This document shows positions 1 through 18,978 of a stretch of DNA of 64,000 nucleotides, one piece after another. Made by a program: the position numbers and the translations under genes. The number at the start of each line of letters is the position of its first letter. Within the stretch, counting starts at the first letter, position 1. The stretch comes from Azospirillum halopraeferens DSM 3675 (lineage in GTDB: Bacteria > Pseudomonadota > Alphaproteobacteria > Azospirillales > Azospirillaceae). The stretch spans positions 1 through 64,000 of the forward strand of contig NZ_AUCF01000005.1 of NCBI RefSeq assembly GCF_000429625.1, written 5' to 3'. The notes beneath the pieces were generated by a model, which had not been told where the DNA came from, ran no database searches, and worked only from the letters and a program-made list of their open reading frames with translations.

Positions 1-95
1 ATCGCGGCCGTCAGCGACGTCTTGCCGTGGTCGACGTGCCCGATCGTGCCGATGTTGCAGTGCGGCTTGGTCCGCTCGAATTTCGCCTTCGCCAT
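1..95 (-). CDS. tuf: Elongation factor Tu, N-terminal fragment (copy 1, cut by window edge)
   Basis: Only the first 32 codons are present; the rest lies left of the window. EF-Tu carries aminoacyl-tRNA to the ribosome. The fragment includes the first GTP-binding motif (GHVDHGKT). It starts at the ATG read from 95 and lies 73 bp downstream of fusA, the usual last position of the str operon. All 95 bases are identical to the first 95 bases of the complete tuf gene at 16082-17272. Identity stops directly upstream of the start codon, as expected for duplicated tuf genes kept alike by gene conversion. Confidence 0.97.
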   Translation of the reverse strand, partial: MAKAKFERTKPHCNIGTIGHVDHGKTSLTAA

Positions 96-168
96 GGCGC
101 TGTGTCTCCGTGTGCTGGATAGTTCTGGCGTTGCTGAGGGGGCCGGCGTGGCGCGGAGGTCGTCCGCG

Positions 169-2244
169 TCAGGCCATTCTGGCGCGGATCTCGTCCGCGA
201 CCGCCTGGGGCACCGGTTCGTAGTGATCGAAGTGCATCGTATACTGGGCGCGGCCCTGGCTCATGGAGCGCAGGGTGTTCACGTACCCGAACATGTTGGC
301 CAGCGGCACCATCGCGGCGAGGACCCGGGCATTGCCGCGCTGGTCCATGCCGGTGATCTGCCCGCGCCGGCTGTTGATGTCACCGATGACGTCACCCATG
401 TAGTCGTCGGGCGTCACCACCTCGACGCGCATGATCGGCTCCAGCAGCGCCGGGCCGGCCTTGGCGACGCCCTCGCGGAAGGCCGCACGGGAGGCGATCT
501 CGAAGGCCAGCACGGACGAGTCGACGTCGTGATAGGCGCCGTCCACCAGTTCGACCCTGACATCGATGACCGGGAAGCCGGCGATGACGCCGGTGTTCCG
601 GGCGCCGTCCAGGCCCTTCTGGACCCCGGGCACGTACTCCCTGGGCACCGCGCCGCCAACGACCTTGCTCTCGAACCGGAACCCGGAGCCGGCCGGCAGC
701 GGCTCGAACACCAGCTTCACCCGCGCGAACTGCCCGGTGCCGCCGGTCTGCTTCTTGTGGGTGTAGTCGACCTCGGCCCTGCGGGTGATGGTCTCGCGGT
801 AGGCGACCTGTGGCGCGCCGACATTGGCGTCGACCTTGAACTCCCGCTTCATGCGGTCGACCAGGATCTCCAGGTGCAGCTCGCCCATGCCGCGGATGAC
901 CGTCTGGCCGCTCTCCGGGTTGACCGCCACGCGGAACGACGGATCCTCCTGGGCCAGGCGCTGCAGCGCCACACCCATCTTCTCCTGATCCGCCTTCGAC
1001 TTGGGTTCGACCGCAACCTCGATGACGGGTTCGGGGAACTCCATACGCTCCAGGATCACGGGATGCCGGGGGTCGCACAGGGTGTCGCCGGTGGTGGTCG
1101 CCTTCAGCGACGCAAAGGCGACGATGTCGCCCGCCCCGGCTTCCTTGATCTCTTCGCGGCTGTTGGCGTGCATCAGCAGCATGCGGCCGACGCGCTCGCG
1201 CTCGCCCTTCGCGGCGTTCAGCAGATGACTGCCGACCTCCACGGTGCCGGAATAGATGCGCACGAAGGTCAGCGACCCGACGAACGGATCGTTCATGATC
1301 TTGAACGCCAGCGCCGCGAAGGGAGCGTCGTCGTCGGCGGGCCGTTCATCCGGGGCGCCCTCGGGGGTCACTCCGCGCACGCCGGCGATGTCGCCCGGCG
1401 ACGGCAGGTAGTCGACCACGGCGTCCAGCATCGGCTGGACGCCCTTGTTCTTGAACGCCGATCCGCAAAGGACCGGGACGAACCGGAAATCCAGCGTGCC
1501 CCGGCGGATGAGGCGGCGCAGCGTGTCCGGATCGGGCGGCGTGCCCGTCTCCAGATAGGCTTCGGTAGCCTGCTCGTCCAGTTCCACGGCAGCCTCGACG
1601 AGGCGCTCGCGGTAGGACGCCGCGCGCTCCTTCAGCGCGTCGGGAATATCGGTGTGATAGAACTCCGCACCGAGCGTCTCATCCTTCCAGATGATCGCCC
1701 GGTTCTCCACCAGGTCGACCAGCCCGACAAAGTCCGACTCGGACCCGATCGGCAGTTGCAGGACGAGCGGCACGGCCCCCAGCCGGTCGTGGATCATCTC
1801 CACGCAGCGGTAGAAGTCGGCGCCGATGCGGTCCATCTTGTTGACGAAACACATGCGCGGCACGCGGTACTTGTCCGCCTGCCGCCACACGGTTTCCGAT
1901 TGCGGTTCGACGCCGGCCACGGAATCGAAGACCGCCACCGCACCGTCGAGCACGCGCAGGGAGCGTTCGACTTCGATGGTGAAGTCGACGTGCCCGGGCG
2001 TGTCGATGATGTTGATGCGATGGTCCCGCCAGAAGCAGGTGGTGGCCGCCGAGGTGATGGTGATGCCCCGCTCCTGCTCCTGTTCCATCCAGTCCATGAC
2101 GGCGGTGCCCTCATGGACTTCGCCGATCTTGTAGGATCGGCCGGTGTAGAACAGGATCCGCTCGGTCGTCGTCGTCTTCCCGGCATCGATGTGGGCCATG
2201 ATGCCGATGTTGCGATAGCGGTCGAGGGAGTGCGAGCGGGGCAT
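169..2244 (-). CDS. fusA: Elongation factor G
   Basis: This is the translocation GTPase of protein synthesis, acting in the cytoplasm with the ribosome. The 691-residue length is normal. GTPase motifs are visible in order: AHIDAGKT at residues 17-24, RGITI at 59-63, DTPGH at 81-85 and NKMD at 135-138. The remaining domains II-V continue without interruption to the C-terminus. It lies between rpsG (27 bp upstream) and tuf (73 bp downstream) in the classical str order rpsL-rpsG-fusA-tuf. It should be transcribed from the promoter upstream of rpsL, and no separate promoter is evident in the short gaps. Confidence 0.98.
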   Translation of the reverse strand: MPRSHSLDRYRNIGIMAHIDAGKTTTTERILFYTGRSYKIGEVHEGTAVMDWMEQEQERGITITSAATTCFWRDHRINIIDTPGHVDFTIEVERSLRVLDGAVAVFDSVAGVEPQSETVWRQADKYRVPRMCFVNKMDRIGADFYRCVEMIHDRLGAVPLVLQLPIGSESDFVGLVDLVENRAIIWKDETLGAEFYHTDIPDALKERAASYRERLVEAAVELDEQATEAYLETGTPPDPDTLRRLIRRGTLDFRFVPVLCGSAFKNKGVQPMLDAVVDYLPSPGDIAGVRGVTPEGAPDERPADDDAPFAALAFKIMNDPFVGSLTFVRIYSGTVEVGSHLLNAAKGERERVGRMLLMHANSREEIKEAGAGDIVAFASLKATTTGDTLCDPRHPVILERMEFPEPVIEVAVEPKSKADQEKMGVALQRLAQEDPSFRVAVNPESGQTVIRGMGELHLEILVDRMKREFKVDANVGAPQVAYRETITRRAEVDYTHKKQTGGTGQFARVKLVFEPLPAGSGFRFESKVVGGAVPREYVPGVQKGLDGARNTGVIAGFPVIDVRVELVDGAYHDVDSSVLAFEIASRAAFREGVAKAGPALLEPIMRVEVVTPDDYMGDVIGDINSRRGQITGMDQRGNARVLAAMVPLANMFGYVNTLRSMSQGRAQYTMHFDHYEPVPQAVADEIRARMA

Positions 2245-2271
2245 GACACGCGTCTTCCGGGCTGCGGTCGC

Positions 2272-3127
<856 letters not shown>

Positions 3128-3331
3128 TACAGCCCTTCATTCCTTCCGTTGGGTCGCCCGGTCAGCATTGACCGGACGATGCAAAAGCCCGCCATCGAAG
3201 CGCAATCGCCTCGTTGCGGGCTCAATCGTCGAGCGCCGACCGGTGTGATGCGGGTACGGCTATGTCGCAATTCGAGCAGGACAGCGTCTAGGCGTACCCC
3301 CGCCTACCACCAGCCCTTCTGAAGTTCACGG

Positions 3332-3360
3332 ACTATATGGATGGTGCGAAGGCGCGTCAA
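3332..3360 (-). promoter_or_regulatory. Promoter of the str operon (rpsL-rpsG-fusA-tuf)
   Basis: On the minus strand there is a -35 box TTGACG (3360-3355), exactly 17 bases, then a -10 box TATAGT (3337-3332). Start of transcription is expected near 3325, giving a leader of about 200 nt before the rpsL start at 3127. It is the best consensus match in the gap between the coiled-coil gene and rpsL. Confidence 0.75.
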
Positions 3361-3380
3361 GCGCGATCGCCGCGCAACCG

Positions 3381-3728
3381 TCACTCGGCCGCCGGCTTCA
3401 CCAGGGCGTCGAACCGCTTGCCCAGCATGTCCAGTCCACCGCGAAGCTGTTCGATGTCGCGGCGGTCCTGCTGGATCAGGCCGGCGGTGCGCTGTCCCAC
3501 CTGTTCGATCATCGCTTCCAGGCGGGCGTGCCCCTCCCGTGTCTCCTGACGATGGTCGGCAAGTTCGGCCTTGGTCGCCATTTCGGCACGGACGGCGGCG
3601 ATGTCGGCCTTGGTCGCCATCTCCGCACGGATCGCCGCGATGTCGTCCCTGGTCGCCATGGTGGACGCGATGACGTCGATGCGGTCCACCAGAACACCAA
3701 GGAGGCGCTTCAACTCTTCATCGGCCAT
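3381..3728 (-). CDS. Small coiled-coil protein with internal 13-residue repeats
   Basis: The product is 115 residues, highly charged and predicted to be almost entirely helical coiled coil, with no signal peptide or membrane segment. Its middle carries three consecutive 13-residue units, MATRDDIAAIRAE, MATKADIAAVRAE and MATKAELADHRQE. They are encoded by a 39-bp tandem repeat around 3569-3660. I chose the ATG at 3728 (MADEELKRLL) because the upstream extension to 3764 is low-complexity and unlike the rest. It lies between rpoC and rpsL, two regions that are normally adjacent, and its function is unknown. Phage-tail-fibre-like and DUF1640-like coiled coils are possible relatives, but this is not established. 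Confidence 0.65.
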   Translation of the reverse strand: MADEELKRLLGVLVDRIDVIASTMATRDDIAAIRAEMATKADIAAVRAEMATKAELADHRQETREGHARLEAMIEQVGQRTAGLIQQDRRDIEQLRGGLDMLGKRFDALVKPAAE

Positions 3729-3828
3729 CCGCTTCCTCCGCCCGGATCCGGCTGAGCATACCATCGTGAGTGTCGCAGGGCCAGAGGCACCACCGGCCCG
3801 CGCAATCGTGCGGCGCGACCACGCCCAT

Positions 3829-3858
3829 AAAAAAAAGGCGCGCCCCGCGGGGCGCGCC
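3829..3858 (-). terminator. Rho-independent terminator after rpoC
   Basis: There is a perfect 10-bp stem GGCGCGCCCC/GGGGCGCGCC (3837-3858) with a 2-base centre. On the minus strand it is followed by eight T residues (complement of 3829-3836). It lies 24 bp past the rpoC stop and ends the rpl-rpoBC transcription unit. Confidence 0.9.
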
Positions 3859-3881
3859 TCCCTTTGCCATGATACCGAACG

Positions 3882-8066
<4,185 letters not shown>

Positions 8067-8143
8067 TCAGCCGCGTTGTCACATGGGGACGCGCCGCCGG
8101 GATGCGCGCCGCTCGCGTTTCCCGGCGGTGGTCGTCGTCTCGC

Positions 8144-12337
<4,194 letters not shown>

Positions 12338-12476
12338 GGATGTCCCCAAACGTCTGTCCGTGTGTGCGCTCATCCGATCGCGCGACGCGTCCCGGCAGCC
12401 GGCTGGGCCTTCGGGACGGCAAATGCCGGGCAGCGGGCACCCTCGCGGGAGCCCTCCGACCGGTGGAAGGACGAAA

Positions 12477-12525
12477 ACGCCGTGCGGCGGCGGGCCCCGC
12501 GTGGGGGCCAGCCGCCGTTCGGCGT
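12477..12525 (-). promoter_or_regulatory. Long hairpin in the rplL-rpoB intergenic region
   Basis: The arms ACGCCG (12477-12482) and CGGCGT (12520-12525) enclose further complementary arms CGGCGGC/GCCGCCG and GGCCCC/GGGGCC. Together they give about 19 paired bases with a short loop and one 2-base internal loop. The position matches the enterobacterial rplL-rpoB gap, which holds an attenuator and an RNase III site. A similar role is inferred. There is no T-run, so it is not a simple terminator. Confidence 0.55.
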
Positions 12526-12559
12526 GGATATATGCGTTCCGCTTCGCAGCAAGACGATC

Positions 12560-12937
12560 TTACTTAATATCCACCTTGGCGCCAGCTTCTTCAAGCTGCT
12601 TCTTGATCTTGGCGGCCTCGTCCTTCGAGACGCCTTCCTTGACGGCCTTCGGAGCGCCCTCGACCAGGTCCTTGGCCTCCTTCAGGCCGAGACCGGTGAT
12701 GGCGCGGACTTCCTTGATCACGTTGATCTTCTTGTCGCCGGCGTCGGCGAGGATCACGTTGAACTCGGTCTGCTCCTCGACCGGCGCAGCGGCGGCGGCG
12801 GCACCCGGGGCGGCGGCGACGGCCACCGGAGCGGCGGCGGACACGCCCCACTTCTCCTCGAGCAGCTTCGACAGCTCGGCGGCCTCGATGACGGTCAGGG
12901 CCGACAGTTCGTCGACCAGCTTCTGCAGATCAGCCAT
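12560..12937 (-). CDS. rplL: 50S ribosomal protein L7/L12
   Basis: This 125-residue acidic stalk protein recruits translation factors to the ribosome. It shows the N-terminal dimerisation helices, an Ala-rich hinge ([16 protein letters not shown] region) and the C-terminal factor-binding domain with [19 protein letters not shown]. It follows rplJ by 54 bp and precedes rpoB, the normal order. Confidence 0.98.
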   Translation of the reverse strand: MADLQKLVDELSALTVIEAAELSKLLEEKWGVSAAAPVAVAAAPGAAAAAAPVEEQTEFNVILADAGDKKINVIKEVRAITGLGLKEAKDLVEGAPKAVKEGVSKDEAAKIKKQLEEAGAKVDIK

Positions 12938-12991
12938 TTCTCTCTTCCTAAGACTTGGGTTCCGGGTCGGTATACGCGTTTACAGCGAGGC

Positions 12992-13519
12992 TCAGGCCGC
13001 CTCGCCCTGCTCGTCCTTCTTGGCATAAGCCGCCAGAACGCGGGCAACCTGGCCGCCCGGCGCCTGGAGAACGCCGGCGATACGGGTCGCCGGGGTCTGG
13101 ATCATGCCAACGAGCTTGGCGCGCAGTTCGTCCAGCGACGGGAGTTCGGCGAGCGCCTTCACCCCGTCGGCGTTGAGCATCTGGGTGCCGAGACCGGCAC
13201 CGACGATGGCCAGCTTGTCGTTGGACTTGGCGTAGGCGGCCACAACCTTGGCCGCCGCCACCGGGTCCTTCGAGTAGGCAATCGCCGTCGGGCCCTTGAA
13301 CAGGCCGTCCAGACCCTCGAACTGCGTGCCCTTCAGGGCACGGCGGGCGAGCCGGTTCTTCGTCACCTTGAAGCTGGCCCCCGCGGCCCGCATCTTCGCA
13401 CGCAGGTCGGTCACTTCCGCGACCGTCAGGCCCAGGTGGTGGGTGACCACCACCAGGCCGGTGTCCTGCAGCTTCGAATGCAGGTCCGCGATCGTCGCTT
13501 CTTTTTGTGTACGATCCAC
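12992..13519 (-). CDS. rplJ: 50S ribosomal protein L10
   Basis: L10 anchors the L7/L12 stalk on 23S rRNA. I place the start at the GTG read from 13519 (product [14 protein letters not shown]...). A clear Shine-Dalgarno GGAGG (13530-13526) lies six bases before it, and the family starts with this DRTQKE sequence. An in-frame ATG far upstream at 13657 would add unrelated residues. The resulting 175 residues are normal. L10 with L7/L12 commonly represses its own mRNA leader, and the 272-bp gap before it is long enough for such a leader. Confidence 0.95.
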   Translation of the reverse strand: MDRTQKEATIADLHSKLQDTGLVVVTHHLGLTVAEVTDLRAKMRAAGASFKVTKNRLARRALKGTQFEGLDGLFKGPTAIAYSKDPVAAAKVVAAYAKSNDKLAIVGAGLGTQMLNADGVKALAELPSLDELRAKLVGMIQTPATRIAGVLQAPGGQVARVLAAYAKKDEQGEAA

Positions 13520-13532
13520 GGATCGCCTCCAA

Positions 13533-13546
13533 TGCACTAGAGTGCA
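13533..13546. repeat. Palindrome just upstream of the rplJ ribosome-binding site
   Basis: TGCACT and AGTGCA flank a 2-base centre, three bases upstream of the rplJ Shine-Dalgarno (13526-13530). In the mRNA it could form a short stem next to the binding site, or in DNA act as an operator. A link to L10 autoregulation is inference only. Confidence 0.4.
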
Positions 13547-13791
13547 CCATGGGACCGCGTTCTCCCCCGCGAGGGATCGGCGGCCCCGGGTTAACCTGTC
13601 CCAGAAGCCCCAAGCCGAAATGACCGCGGGTCCGCCGCGGCCGGTGTCCGGTTGCAACTCCCGTCTGCGCAGGGCGTATTAAGCCGTTGCCGGCGCCTGC
13701 GGTCTCGGACAGGGGCGGATGCGGCCGCTCGCGCGCCCGCACCCAGTACGCCGCCCACCCCTACAGGGGAAAGACGGCGAAACGGTGGCCG

Positions 13792-14493
13792 TCAGGCCTG
13801 GCTGCTCAGGCTCGGAATGTCGAGCTTGAGGCCGGGGCCCATGGTCGAGCTGAGCGACACCTTCTCGATGTAGGTGCCCTTGGCCCCCGACGGCTTGGCC
13901 TTCGTGATGGCGTCCACGAAGGCGTGGATGTTCTGCGCCAGCGCCTCTTCGGAGAAGCTGGCCTTGCCGACGCCGGCGTGCACGATGCCCGTCTTCTCGG
14001 CCCGGAACTCCACCGCACCGGCCTTGGCCGCCTTCACGGCGTCGGCGACGTTGGGGGTCACGGTGCCCAGCTTCGGGTTCGGCATCAGGCCGCGCGGGCC
14101 CAGGATCTTGCCGAGCTTGCCGACCACGCCCATCATGTCGGGCGAGGCGATGCAGCGGTCGAAGTTCATCTCGCCGGCCTGGATCTTCTCCGCCAGGTCC
14201 TCGGCGCCGACGATGTCGGCACCGGCGGCGAGCGCCTCGTCGGCCTTGCCGCCCTTGGCGAAGACGGCGACGCGGACGGTCTTGCCGGTACCGTTGGGCA
14301 GGTTGACGACGCCGCGGACCATCTGGTCGGCGTGGCGCGGGTCGATGCCCAGGTTCATCGCGATCTCGACGGTCTCGTCAAACTTCGCGGTGGCGTTGGT
14401 CTTCACCATCTTGATGGCGTCGTTGAGGGTGTAGAAGGCGTCACGGTCGATGTCGCCGTAGGCCTTCTTCAGACGCTTGCCGAGCTTCGCCAT
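13792..14493 (-). CDS. rplA: 50S ribosomal protein L1
   Basis: L1 forms the mobile stalk at the exit site of the ribosome and often represses its own rplK-rplA mRNA. The 233-residue protein starts [10 protein letters not shown] and carries the conserved [15 protein letters not shown] motif. It is 3 bp downstream of rplK, so the two are almost certainly translated from the same mRNA. A 272-bp gap then separates it from rplJ, where a second leader or promoter could lie. Confidence 0.98.
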   Translation of the reverse strand: MAKLGKRLKKAYGDIDRDAFYTLNDAIKMVKTNATAKFDETVEIAMNLGIDPRHADQMVRGVVNLPNGTGKTVRVAVFAKGGKADEALAAGADIVGAEDLAEKIQAGEMNFDRCIASPDMMGVVGKLGKILGPRGLMPNPKLGTVTPNVADAVKAAKAGAVEFRAEKTGIVHAGVGKASFSEEALAQNIHAFVDAITKAKPSGAKGTYIEKVSLSSTMGPGLKLDIPSLSSQA

Positions 14494-14496
14494 GGA

Positions 14497-14928
14497 TCAG
14501 CCCTCCACCACTTCGAGGCCCATCGAACGGGCGGAGCCGGCGATCATGCGGGCCGCCGCCTCGACGTCGTGGGCGTTCAGGTCCTGCATCTTCTTCTGGG
14601 CGATCTCACGGACCTGGGTCGTGGTGACCTTGCCGATGAAGCCCTTGCCCGGCGTCTGCGTGCCCTTGTCGACGCCGGCCGCCTTCTTCAGGAAGTAGGT
14701 GACAGGCGGGGTCTTGGTCACGAAGGTGAAGGTGCGGTCGCCGTAGGCGGTGATCACCACGGGGATCGGCATGCCGACCTCCAGGTCCTGCGTCTTGGCG
14801 TTGAACGCCTTGCAGAACTCCATGATGTTCAGGCCGCGCTGGCCGAGCGCCGGACCGATGGGGGGCGACGGGTTGGCCTTGCCGGCCGGCACCTGAAGCT
14901 TGATGTAACCGACGATCTTCTTTGCCAT
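14497..14928 (-). CDS. rplK: 50S ribosomal protein L11
   Basis: This protein is part of the GTPase-associated centre of the large subunit and the target region of thiopeptides. The 143-residue product has the N-terminal proline-containing segment ([19 protein letters not shown]) and the C-terminal rRNA-binding domain. It is 121 bp downstream of nusG and 3 bp before rplA. Confidence 0.98.
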   Translation of the reverse strand: MAKKIVGYIKLQVPAGKANPSPPIGPALGQRGLNIMEFCKAFNAKTQDLEVGMPIPVVITAYGDRTFTFVTKTPPVTYFLKKAAGVDKGTQTPGKGFIGKVTTTQVREIAQKKMQDLNAHDVEAAARMIAGSARSMGLEVVEG

Positions 14929-15049
14929 GTCTGAACCTCCGATAGCGGCCCCCGCGCGTCACGGCGGGGCCGCTGGGTTTCCGTGGTGCGGCTATGGCGG
15001 GCCTTCCACGGTCCGAATAGCCGGCGGCGGGGCATCCCGCCGCGGGCGA

Positions 15050-15580
15050 TCAAACCTTTTCGACCTGGGTGTACTCCAGTTCCACCGGCGTCGAGCGGCC
15101 GAAAATGGACACCGCCACCTTGAGGCGGGCCTTCTCCTCGTCGACCTCCTCGACGGTGCCGTTGAACGAGGTGAAGGGGCCATCGCTGACGCGCACCTGC
15201 TCGCCCACCTCGAAGGTGATGGAGGGCTTGGGACGCTCCACGCCCTCCTGCACCTGGCGCACGATCCGCTCGGCTTCCTTCTGGCTGATCGGCTGCGGCT
15301 TGCCGCCGCCGCCGAGGAACCCGGTGACCTTGGGCGTGTTCTTGACCAGGTGCCAGCTGTCGTCCGTCAGGTCCATGCGGATGAGGACGTAACCGGGAAA
15401 GAACTTGCGCTCGGAGCTGACCTTGGAGCCGCGGCGCACCTCGACGACCTCTTCGGTCGGAACCAGGATCTCGCCGAACAGGTCCTCAAGCCCTTTCTGG
15501 GCGGCCTTTTCGCGGATCGACTGGGAGACCTTCTTTTCGAAGCCGGAGTAGACGTGGACCACGTACCAGCGCATCGCCAT
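15050..15580 (-). CDS. nusG: Transcription elongation/antitermination factor NusG
   Basis: NusG binds RNA polymerase and couples it to ribosomes or Rho. The 176-residue protein has the NGN domain from its N-terminus ([15 protein letters not shown]) and a C-terminal KOW domain ([18 protein letters not shown]). It follows secE by 5 bp, the conserved secE-nusG pairing. Two starts, MAM and M-R-W, differ by two residues; the longer is given. Confidence 0.98.
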   Translation of the reverse strand: MAMRWYVVHVYSGFEKKVSQSIREKAAQKGLEDLFGEILVPTEEVVEVRRGSKVSSERKFFPGYVLIRMDLTDDSWHLVKNTPKVTGFLGGGGKPQPISQKEAERIVRQVQEGVERPKPSITFEVGEQVRVSDGPFTSFNGTVEEVDEEKARLKVAVSIFGRSTPVELEYTQVEKV

Positions 15581-15585
15581 GTCCG

Positions 15586-15783
15586 TCAGCCTCCGAGACC
15601 GAGCACGAGGCGCACGGCGAACGACAGGACCTGGTCGACCAACAGGAAGAACAGCGCGGCAAGGACGACCATCACGAACACCATGGCGGTGGTGACGGCG
15701 GTTTCCTTGCGGGTCGGCCAGGTCACCTTCGCGATCTCGCGGCGGACCTCGCTGGCGAATTCTGCGGGATTGACTTTAGCCAT
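15586..15783 (-). CDS. secE: Preprotein translocase subunit SecE
   Basis: This 65-residue single-span membrane protein stabilises SecY in the translocon. An amphipathic region ([20 protein letters not shown]) precedes one hydrophobic segment of about 22 residues, the minimal SecE form. The start is the ATG at 15783 (MAKVNPAEF). In-frame codons upstream run into the terminator at 15839 and are not coding. It heads the secE-nusG-ribosomal protein unit. Confidence 0.95.
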   Translation of the reverse strand: MAKVNPAEFASEVRREIAKVTWPTRKETAVTTAMVFVMVVLAALFFLLVDQVLSFAVRLVLGLGG

Positions 15784-15838
15784 GGTGCGATGCGTACCAG
15801 CTCCGGGAGCGACGAAGCGCCGCGAGGGCACTCCAGCG

Positions 15839-15864
15839 AAAAAGCGCCGGCAACGGGCCGGCGC
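15839..15864 (-). terminator. Terminator between tRNA-Trp and secE
   Basis: An 8-bp stem GCGCCGGC/GCCGGCGC (15844-15864) with a 5-base loop is followed on the minus strand by five T residues. It ends the tRNA-Tyr/Gly-tuf-tRNA-Trp transcript just before secE. The short T-run suggests partial read-through into secE. Confidence 0.7.
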
Positions 15865-15886
15865 GACGTTCATCGGCGGACGGGAA

Positions 15887-15962
15887 TGGCAGGAGTGGAG
15901 GGGCTCGAACCCCCAGCCCCCGGTTTTGGAGACCGGTGCTCTACCAATTGAGCTACACTCCT
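15887..15962 (-). tRNA. tRNA-Trp (anticodon CCA)
   Basis: The 76-nt cloverleaf has acceptor arms AGGAGTG/CACTCCT, a D-arm AGCTCAATTGGTAGAGC, an anticodon loop with CCA, a T-arm GGTTCGAGCC and an encoded 3' CCA. It lies between tuf and secE, a common alphaproteobacterial position. Confidence 0.97.
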
Positions 15963-16031
15963 ATCGCCGTTCCGACGCGCCGTCCCGGAGGGCGACGCGC
16001 GGTATAGCGTAACTTCCGCTCGAACTCCACC

Positions 16032-16067
16032 AAAAACTCCGCCGCCGGCTCTGGTCCGGCGGCGGAG
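16032..16067 (-). terminator. Terminator downstream of tuf
   Basis: A perfect 12-bp stem CTCCGCCGCCGG/CCGGCGGCGGAG with a 7-base loop is followed on the minus strand by five T residues (complement of 16032-16036). It lies 15 bp past the tuf stop. tRNA-Trp follows, so either the terminator is leaky or the tRNA has its own start. Confidence 0.85.
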
Positions 16068-16081
16068 CGAGCCTTATACCA

Positions 16082-17272
<1,191 letters not shown>

Positions 17273-17367
17273 CGCTGTTTTCTTTCGTTCCCGACGTTCC
17301 GACGCCCCGACGAATCCGAGGCACGCTAAAGGCCGGACGGCACGGCACATCCGGTGTTCGCGCGGGC

Positions 17368-17441
17368 TGGAGCGGGTGAGGGGAATCGAACCCCCGTCGT
17401 AAGCTTGGAAGGCTTCTGCTCTACCATTGAGCTACACCCGC
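17368..17441 (-). tRNA. tRNA-Gly (anticodon TCC)
   Basis: The 74-nt cloverleaf has acceptor arms GCGGGTG/CACCCGC, anticodon loop CTTCCAA, T-loop GGTTCGATTCC and encoded CCA. It lies 95 bp upstream of tuf and 63 bp downstream of tRNA-Tyr. Confidence 0.97.
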
Positions 17442-17504
17442 CTCGCCTGACCAGCCGGCGCGGCCACCCGGGGAGCGCGTTCCCGGCCCAGCCGACAAGA
17501 AGAA

Positions 17505-17590
17505 TGGTGGAAGGGGTAGGATTCGAACCTACGTACTCCGAAGAGGGCAGATTTACAGTCTGCTGCCATTAACCACTCGGCCACCCTTCC
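17505..17590 (-). tRNA. tRNA-Tyr (anticodon GTA)
   Basis: This 86-nt class II tRNA has a long variable arm, acceptor arms GGAAGGG/CCCTTCC, anticodon GTA in the loop CTGTAAA and encoded CCA. It is the first gene of the tRNA-tuf transcript. Confidence 0.97.
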
Positions 17591-17628
17591 ATGGGGCCGT
17601 TCCGGTGTGCCCCGGAACGGAGTTCGGC

Positions 17629-17656
17629 AATATGAGAATTTTTCGGGGCTTGTCAA
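17629..17656 (-). promoter_or_regulatory. Promoter of the tRNA-Tyr/tRNA-Gly/tuf/tRNA-Trp operon
   Basis: A perfect -35 box TTGACA (17656-17651) is followed after 16 bases by a -10 box CATATT (17634-17629). Transcription should begin near 17622. The leader contains an inverted repeat CCGTTCCGG/CCGGAACGG (17598-17606 and 17612-17620) before tRNA-Tyr, possibly a processing signal. Confidence 0.7.
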
Positions 17657-17750
17657 CGACGATGAAAGCGGGTCCCGTAAAAAAGCGCAGCGGCGGCTTT
17701 CGCCCGCCGGCGGCGCCCACTTCCGACGCCCCTGCCGAGCGAGCACAGCC

Positions 17751-18617
17751 ATGAGCCGATCCAAGCCACGCCCCTCAACCGGCCCTACCGGCCAGCCTTC
17801 CGGCGGCCCGCGCCCCGGCGGACGGCCGGGTGGCCGACCCGGCGGCCGGCCCGGCGGCGGCGGTGCGCCCCATGGCGGTCCCGGTCTGCTGTACGGCGTG
17901 CATCCCGTGGCCGCGGCCTGGGTGAATCCGCAGCGGCGGTGCCGTCGGCTGCTGGTTACCGAATCGGGACTCGAGTCCCTGGGTGAGGCCCTGGCACGCG
18001 CAGCGGCGCTCGGTCTGGAGCGCCCCTCCTCCACCCGTGTCGAACGCGCCGATCTCGACCGCATGCTGCCGCCGGGGGCGGTCCACCAGGGTGTCGCGCT
18101 GGATGCGGCGCCGCTGCCGGAGATGGGGATCGAGGATGTCTGCGCGGCCGCCGACACCGATTCGGGCGCGCTGGTGGTGGTGCTGGACCAGGTCACCGAT
18201 CCCCACAATGTGGGCGCCATCCTGCGCTCCGCCGCGGCGTTCGGCGCTCGCGCGGTCCTGGTGACGGAACGGCACGCGCCGGAAGTGACGGGCGTGCTGG
18301 CCAAGAGTGCCTCGGGCGCGCTGGAGGCGGTGCCGCTGGTGCGGGTGACCAATCTGGCCCGCGCCCTGGGTGACCTGCAGAAGGCCGGCTTCTGGTGCGT
18401 CGGCCTCGACGAATCGGGGGAGCGGACGCTGGCCCGCCTCGATCTCGCGGGGCGCACGGCGGTGGTGCTGGGTGCCGAAGGGGCCGGTCTGCGCCGCCTG
18501 ACGCGGGAGCGCTGCGACGAGATCGCCCGCCTTCCCACCGGCGGTCCCATCGGCAGCCTGAACGTCTCCAACGCCGCCGCCGTGGCCCTGTACGAGGTGG
18601 CGCGCCGGCGGGACTGA
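17751..18617 (+). CDS. rlmB: 23S rRNA 2'-O-methyltransferase, RlmB/TrmH (SpoU) family
   Basis: This is a SAM-dependent ribose methyltransferase of the SPOUT class, probably acting on the conserved guanosine of 23S rRNA. The 288-residue protein has an N-terminal substrate-binding domain beginning at LLYGVHPVAAAW. The three SpoU motifs are in order: DQVTDPHNVGAILRSA, VLGAEGAGLRRL and GSLNVSNAAAVALYE. The first 45 residues are a Gly/Pro/Arg-rich stretch with repeated GGRP units, not part of the core fold and perhaps RNA-contacting. The start is the ATG at 17751; the frame is open upstream but overlaps the promoter region. tRNA-Thr follows on the same strand. Confidence 0.9.
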   Translation: MSRSKPRPSTGPTGQPSGGPRPGGRPGGRPGGRPGGGGAPHGGPGLLYGVHPVAAAWVNPQRRCRRLLVTESGLESLGEALARAAALGLERPSSTRVERADLDRMLPPGAVHQGVALDAAPLPEMGIEDVCAAADTDSGALVVVLDQVTDPHNVGAILRSAAAFGARAVLVTERHAPEVTGVLAKSASGALEAVPLVRVTNLARALGDLQKAGFWCVGLDESGERTLARLDLAGRTAVVLGAEGAGLRRLTRERCDEIARLPTGGPIGSLNVSNAAAVALYEVARRRD

Positions 18618-18686
18618 CGGGACGCCGGCCTTGTCTGCGGCGCAGCGGGACGTTAGTGTGCGGCTGCGCCGAGTCGCCACGGGCAT

Positions 18687-18762
18687 GCCGGATTAGCTCA
18701 GCTGGTAGAGCAGCTGATTTGTAATCAGAAGGTCACGGGTTCGAATCCTGTATCCGGCACCA
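18687..18762 (+). tRNA. tRNA-Thr (anticodon TGT)
   Basis: The 76-nt cloverleaf has acceptor arms GCCGGAT/ATCCGGC, anticodon loop TTTGTAA, T-arm GGGTTCGAATCC and encoded CCA. It lies 69 bp after rlmB on the same strand. Confidence 0.97.
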
Positions 18763-18879
18763 GCCCGCCCGATCCCGCCGGACCATCCTTCCGCCCCGGT
18801 TCCACCGCCACGACACGGGTCGCCCGCGGGCTGCCGAGTCGCTGCGCACCATCCTTGAAAAAAAAGCCGGCCCGGCCGG

Positions 18880-18918
18880 AAAAAAGCCGGCCCGCCGCCC
18901 GGTCGTGCGGCGGGCCGG
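18880..18918 (-). terminator. Strong Rho-independent terminator, minus strand
   Basis: A 12-bp perfect stem CCGGCCCGCCGC/GCGGCGGGCCGG (18887-18918) with an 8-base loop is followed on the minus strand by six T residues. A second, weaker stem with eight T residues follows at 18858-18878. The nearest minus-strand gene end is 600 bp away. Confidence 0.75.
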
Positions 18919-18972
18919 AGTGCCCTTTGGTCTGAAGTGCCAAGCACGCCCCTGCAATCGTCGCGGACGTGC
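18880..18972 (-). ncRNA. Candidate small RNA of about 90 nt, minus strand
   Basis: No protein gene on the minus strand ends here, yet a well-formed promoter (18979-19007) and a strong terminator (18880-18918) on that strand enclose about 90 nt. The transcript would have an unstructured 5' half with a GGGGCGTGC segment and end in the 12-bp terminator stem with a U-tract. It is not recognisable as 6S, SRP RNA or tmRNA. The 367-bp gap from tRNA-Thr to the gene at 19130 holds nothing else that I can support. Confidence 0.5.
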
Positions 18973-18978
18973 GGTGCG

